A stretch of DNA of 64,000 nucleotides. Source: Parazoarcus communis (GTDB lineage Bacteria; Pseudomonadota; Gammaproteobacteria; Burkholderiales; Rhodocyclaceae). How positions within the stretch are numbered: the stretch's first letter is position 1; each line of letters begins with the position of its first letter. The notes below the pieces were generated by a model that was given only the letters and a program-made list of their open reading frames with translations, searched no databases and was not told where the DNA came from. Made by a program: the position numbers and the translations under genes. Shown piece after piece: positions 56,384 through 64,000 of this stretch. The stretch is from contig NZ_CP022188.1 in assembly GCF_003111665.1 (NCBI RefSeq), forward strand, positions 3,286,001 to 3,350,000, given 5' to 3'.

Positions 56384-56527
56384 ATGACGGAGATTATTGT
56401 CGTCTTGAAACTGCTTGCTGCACTAATGAGTGCAACAGGCAAATGGCTCCTGACTGCCACCCACTTGCTGGTAGAACTTCAGCAAGTGTTGGAGGTGTTG
56501 GCGCACCTCCTTGGTGGCATCAGGTAA
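56384..56527 (+). CDS. Hydrophobic 47-aa peptide, possible membrane peptide or toxin
   Basis: The ATG at 56384 has a strong AAGGAGA site 8-9 bases upstream. The product starts MTEIIVVLKLLAALM and ends LGGIR; it is almost wholly hydrophobic or amphipathic with Leu at regular spacing and only a few charges. It is followed 21 bp later by a good terminator, so it forms a compact stand-alone unit. The layout recalls small toxic or stress peptides of mobile elements, but no antitoxin RNA can be proved. Confidence 0.6.
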   Translation: MTEIIVVLKLLAALMSATGKWLLTATHLLVELQQVLEVLAHLLGGIR

Positions 56528-56548
56528 CTTCACACTTTACTTCCCCAA

Positions 56549-56577
56549 CCCCGGCCGTGATGGCCGGGGCTCCTCTT
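56549..56577 (+). terminator. Terminator after the 47-aa gene
   Basis: CCCCGGCC and GGCCGGGG (56549-56556, 56562-56569) pair around GTGAT, then CTCCTCTT. Confidence 0.75.
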
Positions 56578-56695
56578 GGTAGCAGGGCGCTACCAGTTGA
56601 CACATTACGGACCCGACCTTCGGGCGTCAACAGAGATTGCCGTAAGCCTAGTGTTTACGTGAAGTCCTTGAGCTTCGCGAACGAACAACAGGGCA

Positions 56696-57949
56696 TTACT
56701 TTGCAGAGTCCTTTGGATAACTGACCTTCTCCAGTGCCTCTCGCATCACTTCCAAGTTGGCCCCTCCAGAGTACAGCCCATATGTGATGCGTGGCTTGTC
56801 GTGTCCGACAATGTCTGCCGTCAGGTTCTCACTCACTCCTGCGTTCTCCAGCAGGGTGACGACGGTCTTCCGTATCGAGTGGAAGACCTGCTTCTCGCCA
56901 TACCCTGAAGCGTCCTTCAGTCGCCCGAAGCGTTTCCCGACAGCGTTGGACCGGTCGTTGTACTTGTTGAACGTCAGGCCCGACAGGAGGTAACCGTCGG
57001 TCGACTCCTTCTTCAACCTCTCGACCGTGTCTATCAGTGATGAGTGGATCGGAATGGTCCTCACCCCTGCGGAGGTCTTCGAGTCGGTGATCTTCAGGAA
57101 GTCGAGACCAACATCCGAGGCCTTGAGGGAGCAGATCTCCTCGATTCGTGCGCCGGTATAGGCACCGATCAGGATTAGGTCGGCCAGCTGGTGGTCCTTC
57201 TTCTCGGTGGCCTTCTGATGGAGCTTCATGACGTCTGCAGGATGGAACGGTATCCAGCCATTCTTGGAGGAGGTCTTGCTCCGCTTCGACTCCTTGGCGA
57301 AGGAGGGGACAACGAACGGTGAGTCACTGTCGGCGGATACTTCCTGTGTCTCCTGCAGGTATCGCCAGAAGTTCCGACAGAACCCGACAATGCGCCGGAT
57401 GGAGGAGGGGGACAGTTGCTCTGGTCCTGTCGACAGTCCTTCAAGCCACTTGCGGACGGACTTCCGGTCCAGCCCCTCGGTGGTCGGAAACTTCTCGACC
57501 ATGCGACCGACGTCTTTCACCATCTGATCGATTGTCTTCGGTTCCAGCTGCAGGCCTGCCTTCCACTCGGGAACAATCAGAGCCAACGCTCGGCGCTGCC
57601 CTGAGGCGATGTCGTAGAACTGCTTGGCGGTCTGGAAGCCTTTCACCGGTTCGACAACGGTCTCGACATGCTCCAGTAGGATGGACTCTGCAAGATCCTT
57701 GTCGTCGTATTGCTCGACACTTCGTCGCCAGTTCATGGCTTCGTTCAGGAAGGGATCAGACGTCCCTCTTGCTTGGGCAATCTCGGCTTTCCACTTGGCG
57801 ACCACGATTGCCGCTCGGCTCTCAGCGGTCCTCTTGTCGGTTGTCTGGAGGGACTGGAACAGCTTCGACTTGCCCAGCTGAAAGCGGACATCTTCGGGGA
57901 CATGGAGCGTTGCATACCAGACGTTTCGACGCTTCTCGATATTCGGCAT
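56696..57949 (-). CDS. int: Tyrosine integrase of the tRNA-Ser element
   Basis: The 417-residue recombinase has an N-terminal SAM-like arm-binding part, a core-binding domain (about 120-210), and a catalytic domain with Arg in TGARIEEICSL, the Lys in the beta-hairpin region, H-x-x-R in FHSIRKT, His in VGHDKPRITYG and the Tyr in LYSGG. It sits next to attR, as expected of an integrase using the tRNA-Ser 3' end. Confidence 0.95.
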   Translation of the reverse strand: MPNIEKRRNVWYATLHVPEDVRFQLGKSKLFQSLQTTDKRTAESRAAIVVAKWKAEIAQARGTSDPFLNEAMNWRRSVEQYDDKDLAESILLEHVETVVEPVKGFQTAKQFYDIASGQRRALALIVPEWKAGLQLEPKTIDQMVKDVGRMVEKFPTTEGLDRKSVRKWLEGLSTGPEQLSPSSIRRIVGFCRNFWRYLQETQEVSADSDSPFVVPSFAKESKRSKTSSKNGWIPFHPADVMKLHQKATEKKDHQLADLILIGAYTGARIEEICSLKASDVGLDFLKITDSKTSAGVRTIPIHSSLIDTVERLKKESTDGYLLSGLTFNKYNDRSNAVGKRFGRLKDASGYGEKQVFHSIRKTVVTLLENAGVSENLTADIVGHDKPRITYGLYSGGANLEVMREALEKVSYPKDSAK

Positions 57950-57980
57950 TGCAGTGATGAATAGGTCTCGGGAGTGGTGA

Positions 57981-58005
57981 AGTTACCACACGGAGTTACC
58001 ACACG
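57981..58005. repeat. Integrase arm-type sites, right
   Basis: AGTTACCACACG occurs twice (57981-57992 and 57994-58005) with a 13-bp period, matching the pair near attL at 50395-50416. Confidence 0.72.
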
Positions 58006-58067
58006 CTATGCCTCTGAAAGCCCAGAAATACCGTGGTTGTTGGGCTTCAGGGTCGAAGTGCGGAGTG

Positions 58068-58084
58068 TCCCACCCTCTCCGCCA
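58068..58084. repeat. Right attachment site (attR) core
   Basis: TCCCACCCTCTCCGCCA repeats the tRNA-Ser 3' end exactly. Confidence 0.93.
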
Positions 58085-58098
58085 AGTACTGAACAATG

Positions 58099-58121
58099 AC
58101 GCGCCTTTTGGCGCGTTTTTG
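58099..58121 (+). terminator. Original terminator of the tRNA-Ser gene, displaced by the element
   Basis: ACGCGCC and GGCGCGT pair around TTTT, followed by TTTTG. It lies 15 bp after attR, where the tRNA terminator would have been before integration. Confidence 0.8.
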
Positions 58122-58610
58122 TTTTCTACCCGCCTAAGAACCCGCCAAACTGCACGCGCCTTGCGCGCACTGGCGCATCAGCGGCACCCAACAAGAAAAG
58201 CCGGGTTTCCCCAGCCTTGTCGATCACACGCCCGCTAGCTCCGCTTAGTACTCATTGATTGTACAGTCCTGCGCGTCGAGCATCGTGCCCAGGCGCATCA
58301 GCTGTTCGTGTTCGAAAGGGAAGTTCCCAAAGTTTCGGAATCTTCCAGCAGGGCGAGAAGGTCCTTGTTGCTCATGCCTTCAAACGTATTAGTTGGTCGT
58401 GTTGCGTTAGCGCACATTCGGAACGCATTTGTTAGCAACTCCTCACCCCCGGAGGGGGATGGACCAAGCCCACCAGCACCCTCGCCCCCTTCCTGCGGTG
58501 TGCCCCCGTCGCACGGACTGTCCCCAGAACGAGCCGTTAAGCTCTTTACACGATAGCGGTATCTCGATTTATGATGTTGGCGACACTCATTAAATGTCGC
58601 GGGGCATACT
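58122..58610. other. Gene-poor stretch with a possible decayed small gene
   Basis: On the minus strand, ATG at about 58375-58373 starts MSNKDLLALLEDSET, while the continuation that looks like coding (FPFEHEQLMRLGTMLDAQDCTINEY, ending near 58254) is in another frame. A one-base shift near 58333 would join them. I see nothing else of note apart from a C/G-rich hairpin near 58446-58460. Confidence 0.35.
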
Positions 58611-59078
58611 GTGCGCATCTTCATTCTCGCGGTTTCGGGAATCATATTCCTGTCCGCACCGGCCTCTGCACAAGTGTTTAAGTGTGTGGAAGATGGGTCG
58701 GGAAAAATCGTCTTTTCTGACGTGCCGTGTCATGGAAAGACCTCGGGCCGCCCTGTTGATGCCAGTCCCAATACTATTGACGCATCAGGCAGTCGAGAGC
58801 AAGCACTGCGCCGGGAGGTTCAAGAACTCCGAGAACGCATGAACAAATATGAATCGGCGTCTCAGGCTAGCCGCAGTCCATCTGATCAGCAGTCGCCAAG
58901 AATCGACTCTCGCGCCTGCGAACAAGCGCGGCGCTCATACGACATTGAGGCGGGTTCTTTGATGCAGAACAGGGCTGCCATCGAGGCAAAACGGTCAGCG
59001 ATGTACGGTGCGTGTGGGATGCGAGAACCGACTCGAATCGAGATCAGAAACGAATACCGTACATTAAGATCGCGGTAG
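58611..59078 (+). CDS. Secreted DUF4124-domain protein
   Basis: The 155-residue protein starts at GTG, has a signal peptide (about residues 1-20, ending ASA), and then the DUF4124 pattern QVFKCVEDGSGKIVFSDVPC. A coiled-coil-like stretch (about 62-85) and two later cysteines follow. These periplasmic proteins are common in betaproteobacteria and have no known function. Confidence 0.8.
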   Translation: MRIFILAVSGIIFLSAPASAQVFKCVEDGSGKIVFSDVPCHGKTSGRPVDASPNTIDASGSREQALRREVQELRERMNKYESASQASRSPSDQQSPRIDSRACEQARRSYDIEAGSLMQNRAAIEAKRSAMYGACGMREPTRIEIRNEYRTLRSR

Positions 59079-59337
59079 CCCTAATGCTGCCGAAGGTCTA
59101 GAGCCTGTTCATTTTTGGCTGAAGATCAGGCCGATTTCTGGATTTTATTTGATGCAAAAGTAAAAACGATGTACGAAAGCATCAAATTTAGAAGGTTTTT
59201 TTTTCGAGAGTGCTAGCTTAATGCTATTTCACTGACATGCCCCGATTCTTCGTGCCACGGCGTCAAGTCACTGGTAACTTTGCCGGACGTTTATACTAAG
59301 ATCTGGGAGTTCTCCTGCAGAACTGCTCCGATGCACG

Positions 59338-60228
59338 CTATTCCTCGCTCTGCTCGGGCATGGCGAGCAGTGCCTCGAAGGCGAGTGCGGCTGGGCTCAC
59401 TGGCCGGTGTGGAAGGCGGAGCCGATAGAGCTGTCGTAGGACAGGACCCGTATTGGGTACGTGACGCCGCACTCTGCCCAGCGCCAACGCATCGCGAGCG
59501 CAGATTCGTGGCACTACTCCAACGCCGACACCGGCCCCGACTGCTTGAACGATTGCCTCGTTGCTTCCAACTTCAATGATAGCGCCGGCGGTAGTGCCGA
59601 TGCGAAGCAGCAAAGCCTCCGTGGCATCACGACTGCCCGAGCCGCGCTCGCGCATGATCCAGGTCGCGTGTTGCCCGAAGGCCAATGGATCAAGATCTGT
59701 ATCCAGGGGGAAGTCGCGTGGTGAGATCACAATCATTTCCTCACTGCGCCATGGCCGGGTCTCAACCCGGTCATCATCGATGACACCTTCAACCAACGCA
59801 ACGTCGATGCTGCAGTGGAGCAGATGCTCTGCTATCTGTTGAGTGTTCGCTGCTGTGACCTGCAGTGTGATGGCCGGGTGCCGTTCGTGGAAACGGCGCA
59901 GAAAGGGTGGAAGCCAATAGCTTGCGATCGTCGTGCTAGCACCGATTTTCAGATGGCCACGGTTAAGGCCGTTGAACGTGCGTACGGCCTCGTCGGCTTC
60001 TCGCTCCAGTGCAAACAGGCTGTGTCCGTATTTCAGTAAAACCGCACCCGCCTCGGTCGGCTCGAAGAAGCGCCCCCGCCTTTCAAGCAGCACGGTATCG
60101 AGCTGAAACTCCAACTCGCGCACCGACTTGGACGCGGCGGGCTGGCTGATACCGAGCGACTCTGCCGCACGCGAAAAGCTGTTCTCATCGACGACGCGAA
60201 CGAAGACCTTGAGCAGATGGAGATTCAT
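59338..60228 (-). CDS. LysR-family regulator, YeiE-like
   Basis: The 296-residue protein has the LysR helix-turn-helix (SFSRAAESLGISQPAASKSVRELEFQL) and an effector domain (GHLKIGASTTIASYWLPPFLRRF). It is divergent from a YeiH-family gene, the same pairing as yeiE-yeiH, where YeiE responds to sulfite. Control of the exporter is therefore likely here. The ATG at 60228 gives the standard start MNLHLLKVF. Confidence 0.87.
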   Translation of the reverse strand: MNLHLLKVFVRVVDENSFSRAAESLGISQPAASKSVRELEFQLDTVLLERRGRFFEPTEAGAVLLKYGHSLFALEREADEAVRTFNGLNRGHLKIGASTTIASYWLPPFLRRFHERHPAITLQVTAANTQQIAEHLLHCSIDVALVEGVIDDDRVETRPWRSEEMIVISPRDFPLDTDLDPLAFGQHATWIMRERGSGSRDATEALLLRIGTTAGAIIEVGSNEAIVQAVGAGVGVGVVPRICARDALALGRVRRHVPNTGPVLRQLYRLRLPHRPVSPAALAFEALLAMPEQSEE

Positions 60229-60289
60229 GCATAACCCCAGGGAATGAGAAGTTCACTTTTAGTGTCTATGGGAATCTTAGACTGAGCGC

Positions 60290-60318
60290 TATGGTTATGG
60301 CCATACCGAATAGCCATA
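60290..60318. promoter_or_regulatory. Candidate LysR operator between the LysR and YeiH genes
   Basis: Four half-sites lie in 29 bp: TATGG at 60290-60294 and 60296-60300, and CCATA at 60301-60305 and 60314-60318, giving two overlapping dyads (GGTTATGGCCATACC is one). Confidence 0.45.
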
Positions 60319-60328
60319 TCTCATCCAG

Positions 60329-61330
60329 ATGAACATTACTGCACTGCTACGCCCAGTCATCCACCCTGGTCTGCTGACTTGTATCGTGCTTGCTGCTTGT
60401 GCGGCACAACTTGCTGCCATGCCCGCTTTCAGCAGCCACGGGCTTGGTTGGCTGCCGCTGGCGATTGCGCTCGGTATGCTGGTCGGGAACCTGTGGCCAG
60501 CACTGGCCCGGTCGGGCGGCTCGGGGTTGGCACTTGCCCGCGGGACGGTGATGCGGGCAGGTATTGCCTTGTATGGGCTCAAGCTTGGCCTGGCAGACCT
60601 CTCAGCTGTGGGGTGGAAGGGCTTGGTATTGGCTTTGGTTATCGTGTCGTCGACGTTGTTGCTTGCGCGCCTGGTGGGGCGTCGGCTGGGACTGGACCCC
60701 ACGCTTGCGATGCTTATTGGTGCCGGCAGCGCAATTTGTGGTGCTGCAGCCGTTGCGGCGGCCGACGGTGTACTGAACGCCCGAGCGCGGCATGTAGCGT
60801 CTGCTGTTGCGTCAGTCGTGATTTGCGGCACGCTGGCGATGTACCTGATGCCGCTGCTCGTCCCGTTGGTCCATTTATCGGGTGCCGCCGCCGGGCAGTG
60901 GATCGGACTGACCGTGCACGAACTTGGTCATGTAGTCGCCGCCGCTGCGATGGTTGGGGCCGATTCGGATAGCGCGGCTTTGGTGCAGAAAATGCTGCGG
61001 GTGATGTTGCTCGCGCCTGCGGTTCTATGGATTGCCCTGCAGAACGGTCGTAGTGAGGGCAAGGCCAGCAGCAGAATTCGCCTGCCTACATTCTTGTGGG
61101 TTTTCCTTGGAGTGCTACTGCTAAACCTTGGCGGATTGGTTCCTGAGGTTTGGCGCCAGACTGGAGCGCTGCTGGCAGATGCACTTTTGGCGGTGGGGCT
61201 GGTTGCTCTCGGTATGGTGACTCAGTTCGCCGATGTACGTGCGGGTGGTGCCCGGGTTTGGGTGCTTGTCCTGCTGCTATGGGGCTACCTGATGACGGCA
61301 GGTTTGGTGCTCATAAAGCTGACGACTTAG
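60329..61330 (+). CDS. YeiH-family membrane protein, putative sulfate/sulfite exporter
   Basis: The 333-residue protein has about ten membrane helices and the family segments ALGMLVGNLWP, RAGIALYGLKLGLADL and GAGSAICGAAAVAAADGVL. Members are annotated as putative sulfate exporters. Its neighbours include a TauE/SafE exporter, which strengthens the link to sulfur oxyanions. Confidence 0.85.
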   Translation: MNITALLRPVIHPGLLTCIVLAACAAQLAAMPAFSSHGLGWLPLAIALGMLVGNLWPALARSGGSGLALARGTVMRAGIALYGLKLGLADLSAVGWKGLVLALVIVSSTLLLARLVGRRLGLDPTLAMLIGAGSAICGAAAVAAADGVLNARARHVASAVASVVICGTLAMYLMPLLVPLVHLSGAAAGQWIGLTVHELGHVVAAAAMVGADSDSAALVQKMLRVMLLAPAVLWIALQNGRSEGKASSRIRLPTFLWVFLGVLLLNLGGLVPEVWRQTGALLADALLAVGLVALGMVTQFADVRAGGARVWVLVLLLWGYLMTAGLVLIKLTT

Positions 61331-61487
61331 TTGGAAGGACCTTGTTTGTGGTGCATGGGCGTTCGCGCTGCACCAATGAAGGGTGTCACGCATACCGCAT
61401 CTCTCTACCACGAATAAAAAAGACAAATGTAAACAGTGGATTGGTGGGGTTCTCCCCGTTCTGAGTTAGGGCACATATCTTGCTCAG

Positions 61488-61501
61488 CCTGTTATGACAG
61501 G
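61488..61501. promoter_or_regulatory. Candidate GntR operator upstream of the TauE/SafE gene
   Basis: CCTGTTATGACAGG is a palindrome (CCTGT-N4-ACAGG). Eleven of its bases recur in inverted orientation upstream of the gntR gene (62525-62535). Confidence 0.5.
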
Positions 61502-61557
61502 TTATGAGCGCCGTGTCGGTCCGATGCGGATGGAATCCCTAGTTTCAGGAGTCTGAT

Positions 61558-62361
61558 GTGGAGTCGCTACAAATGTTGCTTGGTCATCATTCCCCGGCTA
61601 CCTGGGTGATGATTCTGATAGCAGTCATTGCTGGGGGGATTGTTCGAGGCCTGACTGGTTTCGGTGCGGCGCTGCTGATGGCTCCACTGTTTAGCCTGGT
61701 GATGTCTGCACGCGACACGATGTGTCTTATCACGGTTCTGAGCTTGTTTCCACTGAGCCCGAGCAGCATGCGCCTTGCCAACGACGAAATGGATGCTTCG
61801 GTTGTATGGCCGCTGACGCTGGCAGCCACTGTCGCCCTCGCGCCGGGCGTATGGCTAGGCAGTTGGGTGCCGGGAGAGCTGTTTGGTCCCGTGATCGGGG
61901 CTGCGGTGATGGCGAGCGCTCTGGTGCTGATGTCCGGTGTCCGGTTACCGAATATCCGTTCACGCCTGTCTTCGTCGGTGGTTGGTCTGCTGAGCGGTCT
62001 GCTAACTGGGTTTAGTGGTGTTGGTGGACCGCCTGCCATCCTCTATCTAATGGGGATCGAGCCGAACTCATATCGAGCACGTGCAAATTTCGTGATCTTT
62101 TTTGCTGTTTTGTATCCGGTGTCATGCGTCCTTCTGGTGCTCACGGGCGTAATGCCGTTCTCGATCCTGATTGCTGGCATCGCCCTTTTCCCTCTCTTTC
62201 ATATTGGTGGGTGGGTTGGGGTAAAGATGTATCAGAGGATCTCACGTCACTTTCTCCGCCGAATCGTACTGATTCTTCTTTTGCTCGCTGGTGGGATTGC
62301 GGGGATTCCGTTTATGTACAAATTGATCGTTCTGATCGACGTAAAAATCTGGCCGACTTGA
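61558..62361 (+). CDS. TauE/SafE sulfite exporter family protein
   Basis: The 267-residue protein starts at GTG and has eight predicted membrane helices in two repeats, each beginning with a G-rich motif (GGIVRGLTGFGAALLMAP and SGLLTGFSGVGGPPAILY). Members export sulfite or sulfonates produced by sulfonate degradation. It is followed by gntR and the flavoprotein gene. Confidence 0.88.
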   Translation: MESLQMLLGHHSPATWVMILIAVIAGGIVRGLTGFGAALLMAPLFSLVMSARDTMCLITVLSLFPLSPSSMRLANDEMDASVVWPLTLAATVALAPGVWLGSWVPGELFGPVIGAAVMASALVLMSGVRLPNIRSRLSSSVVGLLSGLLTGFSGVGGPPAILYLMGIEPNSYRARANFVIFFAVLYPVSCVLLVLTGVMPFSILIAGIALFPLFHIGGWVGVKMYQRISRHFLRRIVLILLLLAGGIAGIPFMYKLIVLIDVKIWPT

Positions 62362-62524
62362 GATTTGAATCCAGTTGTGGTGCGTGTCGCACCGTAGCAG
62401 TGCACGTGATTAAACGATAAATAGACTGCAACATTAGATAGAAATAAAAAACATAACGAAAACAACAGCTTAAAATTAATTGTGCGGTGCGAAAAACTGG
62501 CACCGGTTTTGCTAGTTAGAACTC

Positions 62525-62540
62525 GTCATAACAGGTTGTG
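62525..62540. promoter_or_regulatory. Candidate GntR operator upstream of gntR
   Basis: GTCATAACAGG (62525-62535) is the inverse complement of the left 11 bases of the site at 61488. It lies 18 bp before the gntR ATG, fitting autoregulation, in an AT-rich promoter region (62400-62500). Confidence 0.48.
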
Positions 62541-62557
62541 TGGTTTAAGGAATCAAT

Positions 62558-63337
62558 ATGTCTCAAGCGAAGAAAGTGCACCGAGGTTCGGCCGGAGATG
62601 GCAGTGCAAGTGGTGTAACCGCGATTTCACCTGTTCCGCTTCATACGCAGATACGTGAGGTATTGAGGCGTCAGATTCTTGATGGAACCTATCCGCCGCA
62701 TTCGCAGATGCCATCAGAAAGCCAGATGATGAACTTGTTCAGTGTGAGCCGGATCACCATTCGTCAGGCGTTGGGAGATCTGCAAAAGGAAGGCCTGATC
62801 TTCAAGGTTATGGGCAAGGGAAGTTTTGTTGCGAAGCCCAAGGCATTTCAAAGTCTTTCGCGCCTGCAGGGATTTGGTGAAGCGATGTCGCCGTCGGGTT
62901 ATGAGACTTATTCACTCTTAATGAGTGCGCGGGAAACCGAGGCCAGCATAGTCGTTGCACAACAGTTCTCTATCAAGCCTGGCACTCAGGTGTTTGAAAT
63001 ACAGCGATTGCGCTATCTGAATCGGGAGCCGATCTCAGTTGATGTCAGCTATTTCCCCATCGACATCGGAAGGCGTCTTGTACAGGAAGACCTGGCTGCG
63101 CGCGATATTTTCGTGATTCTGGAGAACGATTTCGATTTGAATCTCACTCATGCCGATCTCCAGATCGAGGCAATTTGCGCTGATGAATCTCTAGCGCGTC
63201 ATCTGGGTATTGCTGAGGGTTCGCCGTTGCTGAGAATGGAGCGCATGACCTACGCCGGCGACGTGCCTGTGGATTTCGAGTTTCTTTATTACCGCGGCGA
63301 TGCCTTCCAGTATCGACTGCGTATCGACAGAAGTTAA
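62558..63337 (+). CDS. GntR-family regulator, HutC/UTRA type
   Basis: The 259-residue protein has a GntR winged helix (about 30-95, SQMPSESQMMNLFSVSRITIRQALGDLQKEGL in part) and a C-terminal UTRA ligand domain (SRLQGFGEAM to the end, with EIQRLRYLNREPISVDVSYFP). It probably responds to a small organic acid or sulfonate and controls the adjacent exporter and flavoprotein. Confidence 0.9.
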   Translation: MSQAKKVHRGSAGDGSASGVTAISPVPLHTQIREVLRRQILDGTYPPHSQMPSESQMMNLFSVSRITIRQALGDLQKEGLIFKVMGKGSFVAKPKAFQSLSRLQGFGEAMSPSGYETYSLLMSARETEASIVVAQQFSIKPGTQVFEIQRLRYLNREPISVDVSYFPIDIGRRLVQEDLAARDIFVILENDFDLNLTHADLQIEAICADESLARHLGIAEGSPLLRMERMTYAGDVPVDFEFLYYRGDAFQYRLRIDRS

Positions 63338-63426
63338 ATGCAGGACCCAATGCACTGCTTCGCCTGATCACCGAAGCATTGCAAGTAGTGAGGTTAGTAA
63401 GGCACTCCCAACCCCAAGGAGCAATC

Positions 63427-64000
63427 ATGAAAAGAATCGATATGGAATTCGACCTGGTGGTGATCGGTGGTGGCACCGGTGGCCCGATGGCGGCAGTAAA
63501 AGCAAAGGAAAAGAACCCGAATCTGAAGGTCTTGCTGATTGACAAGGCTCACGTCAAGCGTAGCGGGGCTATCTCGATGGGCATGGACGGCCTTAACAAT
63601 GCTGTTATTCCCGGGCATGCAACGCCGGAGCAGTACGTTAAGGAAATTACGATTGCCAACGACGGCATTGTCGATCAGGAGGCGGTGATGGCCTATGCCG
63701 CCAACAGTTTTGACATGATTCAGGAGCTTGATCGTTGGGGGGTGAAGTTCGAGAAAGACGAGACCGGCGACTACGCCGTGCGCAAAGTCCATCACCTCGG
63801 CAGTTACGTATTGCCGATGCCTGAAGGGCATCACATGAAGCGGATCCTCTATCGACAGTTGAAACGGGCCAGAGTCGAAATTACGAACCGCGTAGTCGTT
63901 ACCCGTCTGCTGACTGGTACGGCGGGCGAGGTTGTTGGTGTAATGGGATTCGATTGTCGCACCGCAGATTTTTACGTAATCCGCTGCAAGGCAGCTGTCA
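63427..64000 (+). CDS. Fumarate reductase/APS reductase-like flavoprotein, N-terminal part
   Basis: The frame starts at ATG 63427 (AAGGAG upstream) and runs off the window. The 191 visible residues have the FAD motif DLVVIGGGTGGPMAAVKAKE and then DKAHVKRSGAISMGMDGLNNAV, which resembles adenylylsulfate-reductase alpha and fumarate-reductase flavoproteins. The substrate cannot be told. With YeiH, TauE/SafE and GntR nearby, it may oxidise or reduce a sulfur-containing or dicarboxylic acid. Confidence 0.82.
   Translation, partial: MKRIDMEFDLVVIGGGTGGPMAAVKAKEKNPNLKVLLIDKAHVKRSGAISMGMDGLNNAVIPGHATPEQYVKEITIANDGIVDQEAVMAYAANSFDMIQELDRWGVKFEKDETGDYAVRKVHHLGSYVLPMPEGHHMKRILYRQLKRARVEITNRVVVTRLLTGTAGEVVGVMGFDCRTADFYVIRCKAAV

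Noticed and set aside
62379..62393. Hairpin GGTGCG-TGT-CGCACC after the TauE/SafE gene
   Set aside because: It has no T-run, so I did not list it as a terminator, although it may slow transcription.

Overview
The window looks like the chromosome of a facultatively anaerobic, denitrification-capable betaproteobacterium, most likely a Rhodocyclales member of the Azoarcus/Thauera/Aromatoleum type. The clues are a complete cbb3 oxidase locus with its own FNR, a second heme-type Crp/Fnr regulator resembling DNR, oxygen-independent HemN, a class I PHB synthase, a nadE-glnB pair, and high-GC codon use. The assignment is inferred from gene content; I could not run a database search.

Layout. 1-594: right end of an IS5-type element that has cut off a cytochrome c gene. 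1044-8474: a small His-tailed protein, an MFS exporter, an acetylornithine-type aminotransferase, the glutathione-dependent formaldehyde operon (adhC-fghA, minus strand) with a divergent LysR gene, and an SDR dehydrogenase. 8639-17512: ccoI-ccoS, a candidate FNR-activated small RNA, ccoNOQP, ccoG, ccoH and two small membrane proteins. 17645-29405: uspA, a beta-CASP nuclease, phaC, a DNR-like regulator, sirB2, fnr, hemN, a TauE/SafE-like membrane protein, a MerR-controlled copA-copZ copper system, and ppa. Four FNR boxes of the form TTGAT-N4-GTCAA tie this block together as a low-oxygen regulon.

29631-39685: orphan HicA-like protein, DJ-1/PfpI protein, a yqhD-yncB aldehyde/enone detoxification pair with a NemR-like repressor and two copies of its probable operator, an acyltransferase, nadE-glnB, a Smr protein and trxB. 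39952-42014: a Crp-family gene interrupted by a complete 1387-bp IS5-type element. 42157-50181: ftsK, lolA, rarA, serS, mltF and an AhpD-like protein.

50240-58084: tRNA-Ser(CGA) and a 7.76-kb element integrated in its 3' end, bounded by a 17-bp direct repeat. It carries a tyrosine integrase, a resolvase, a KilA-N protein, a zinc-finger-like protein, several unknown small genes, an array of GAATTC-centred palindromic hairpins, a roughly 0.5-kb ORF-poor stretch rich in nested stem-loops (candidate structured RNA), and a 47-residue hydrophobic peptide gene. It has no capsid or conjugation genes, so it resembles a satellite or mini-island, and it is the most novel part of the window.

58085-64000: a decayed small gene, a DUF4124 secreted protein, a LysR/YeiH divergent pair, a TauE/SafE exporter, a GntR/HutC regulator, and the start of a fumarate-reductase/APS-reductase-like flavoprotein. 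This last group looks like an organic or inorganic sulfur gene set under GntR control.
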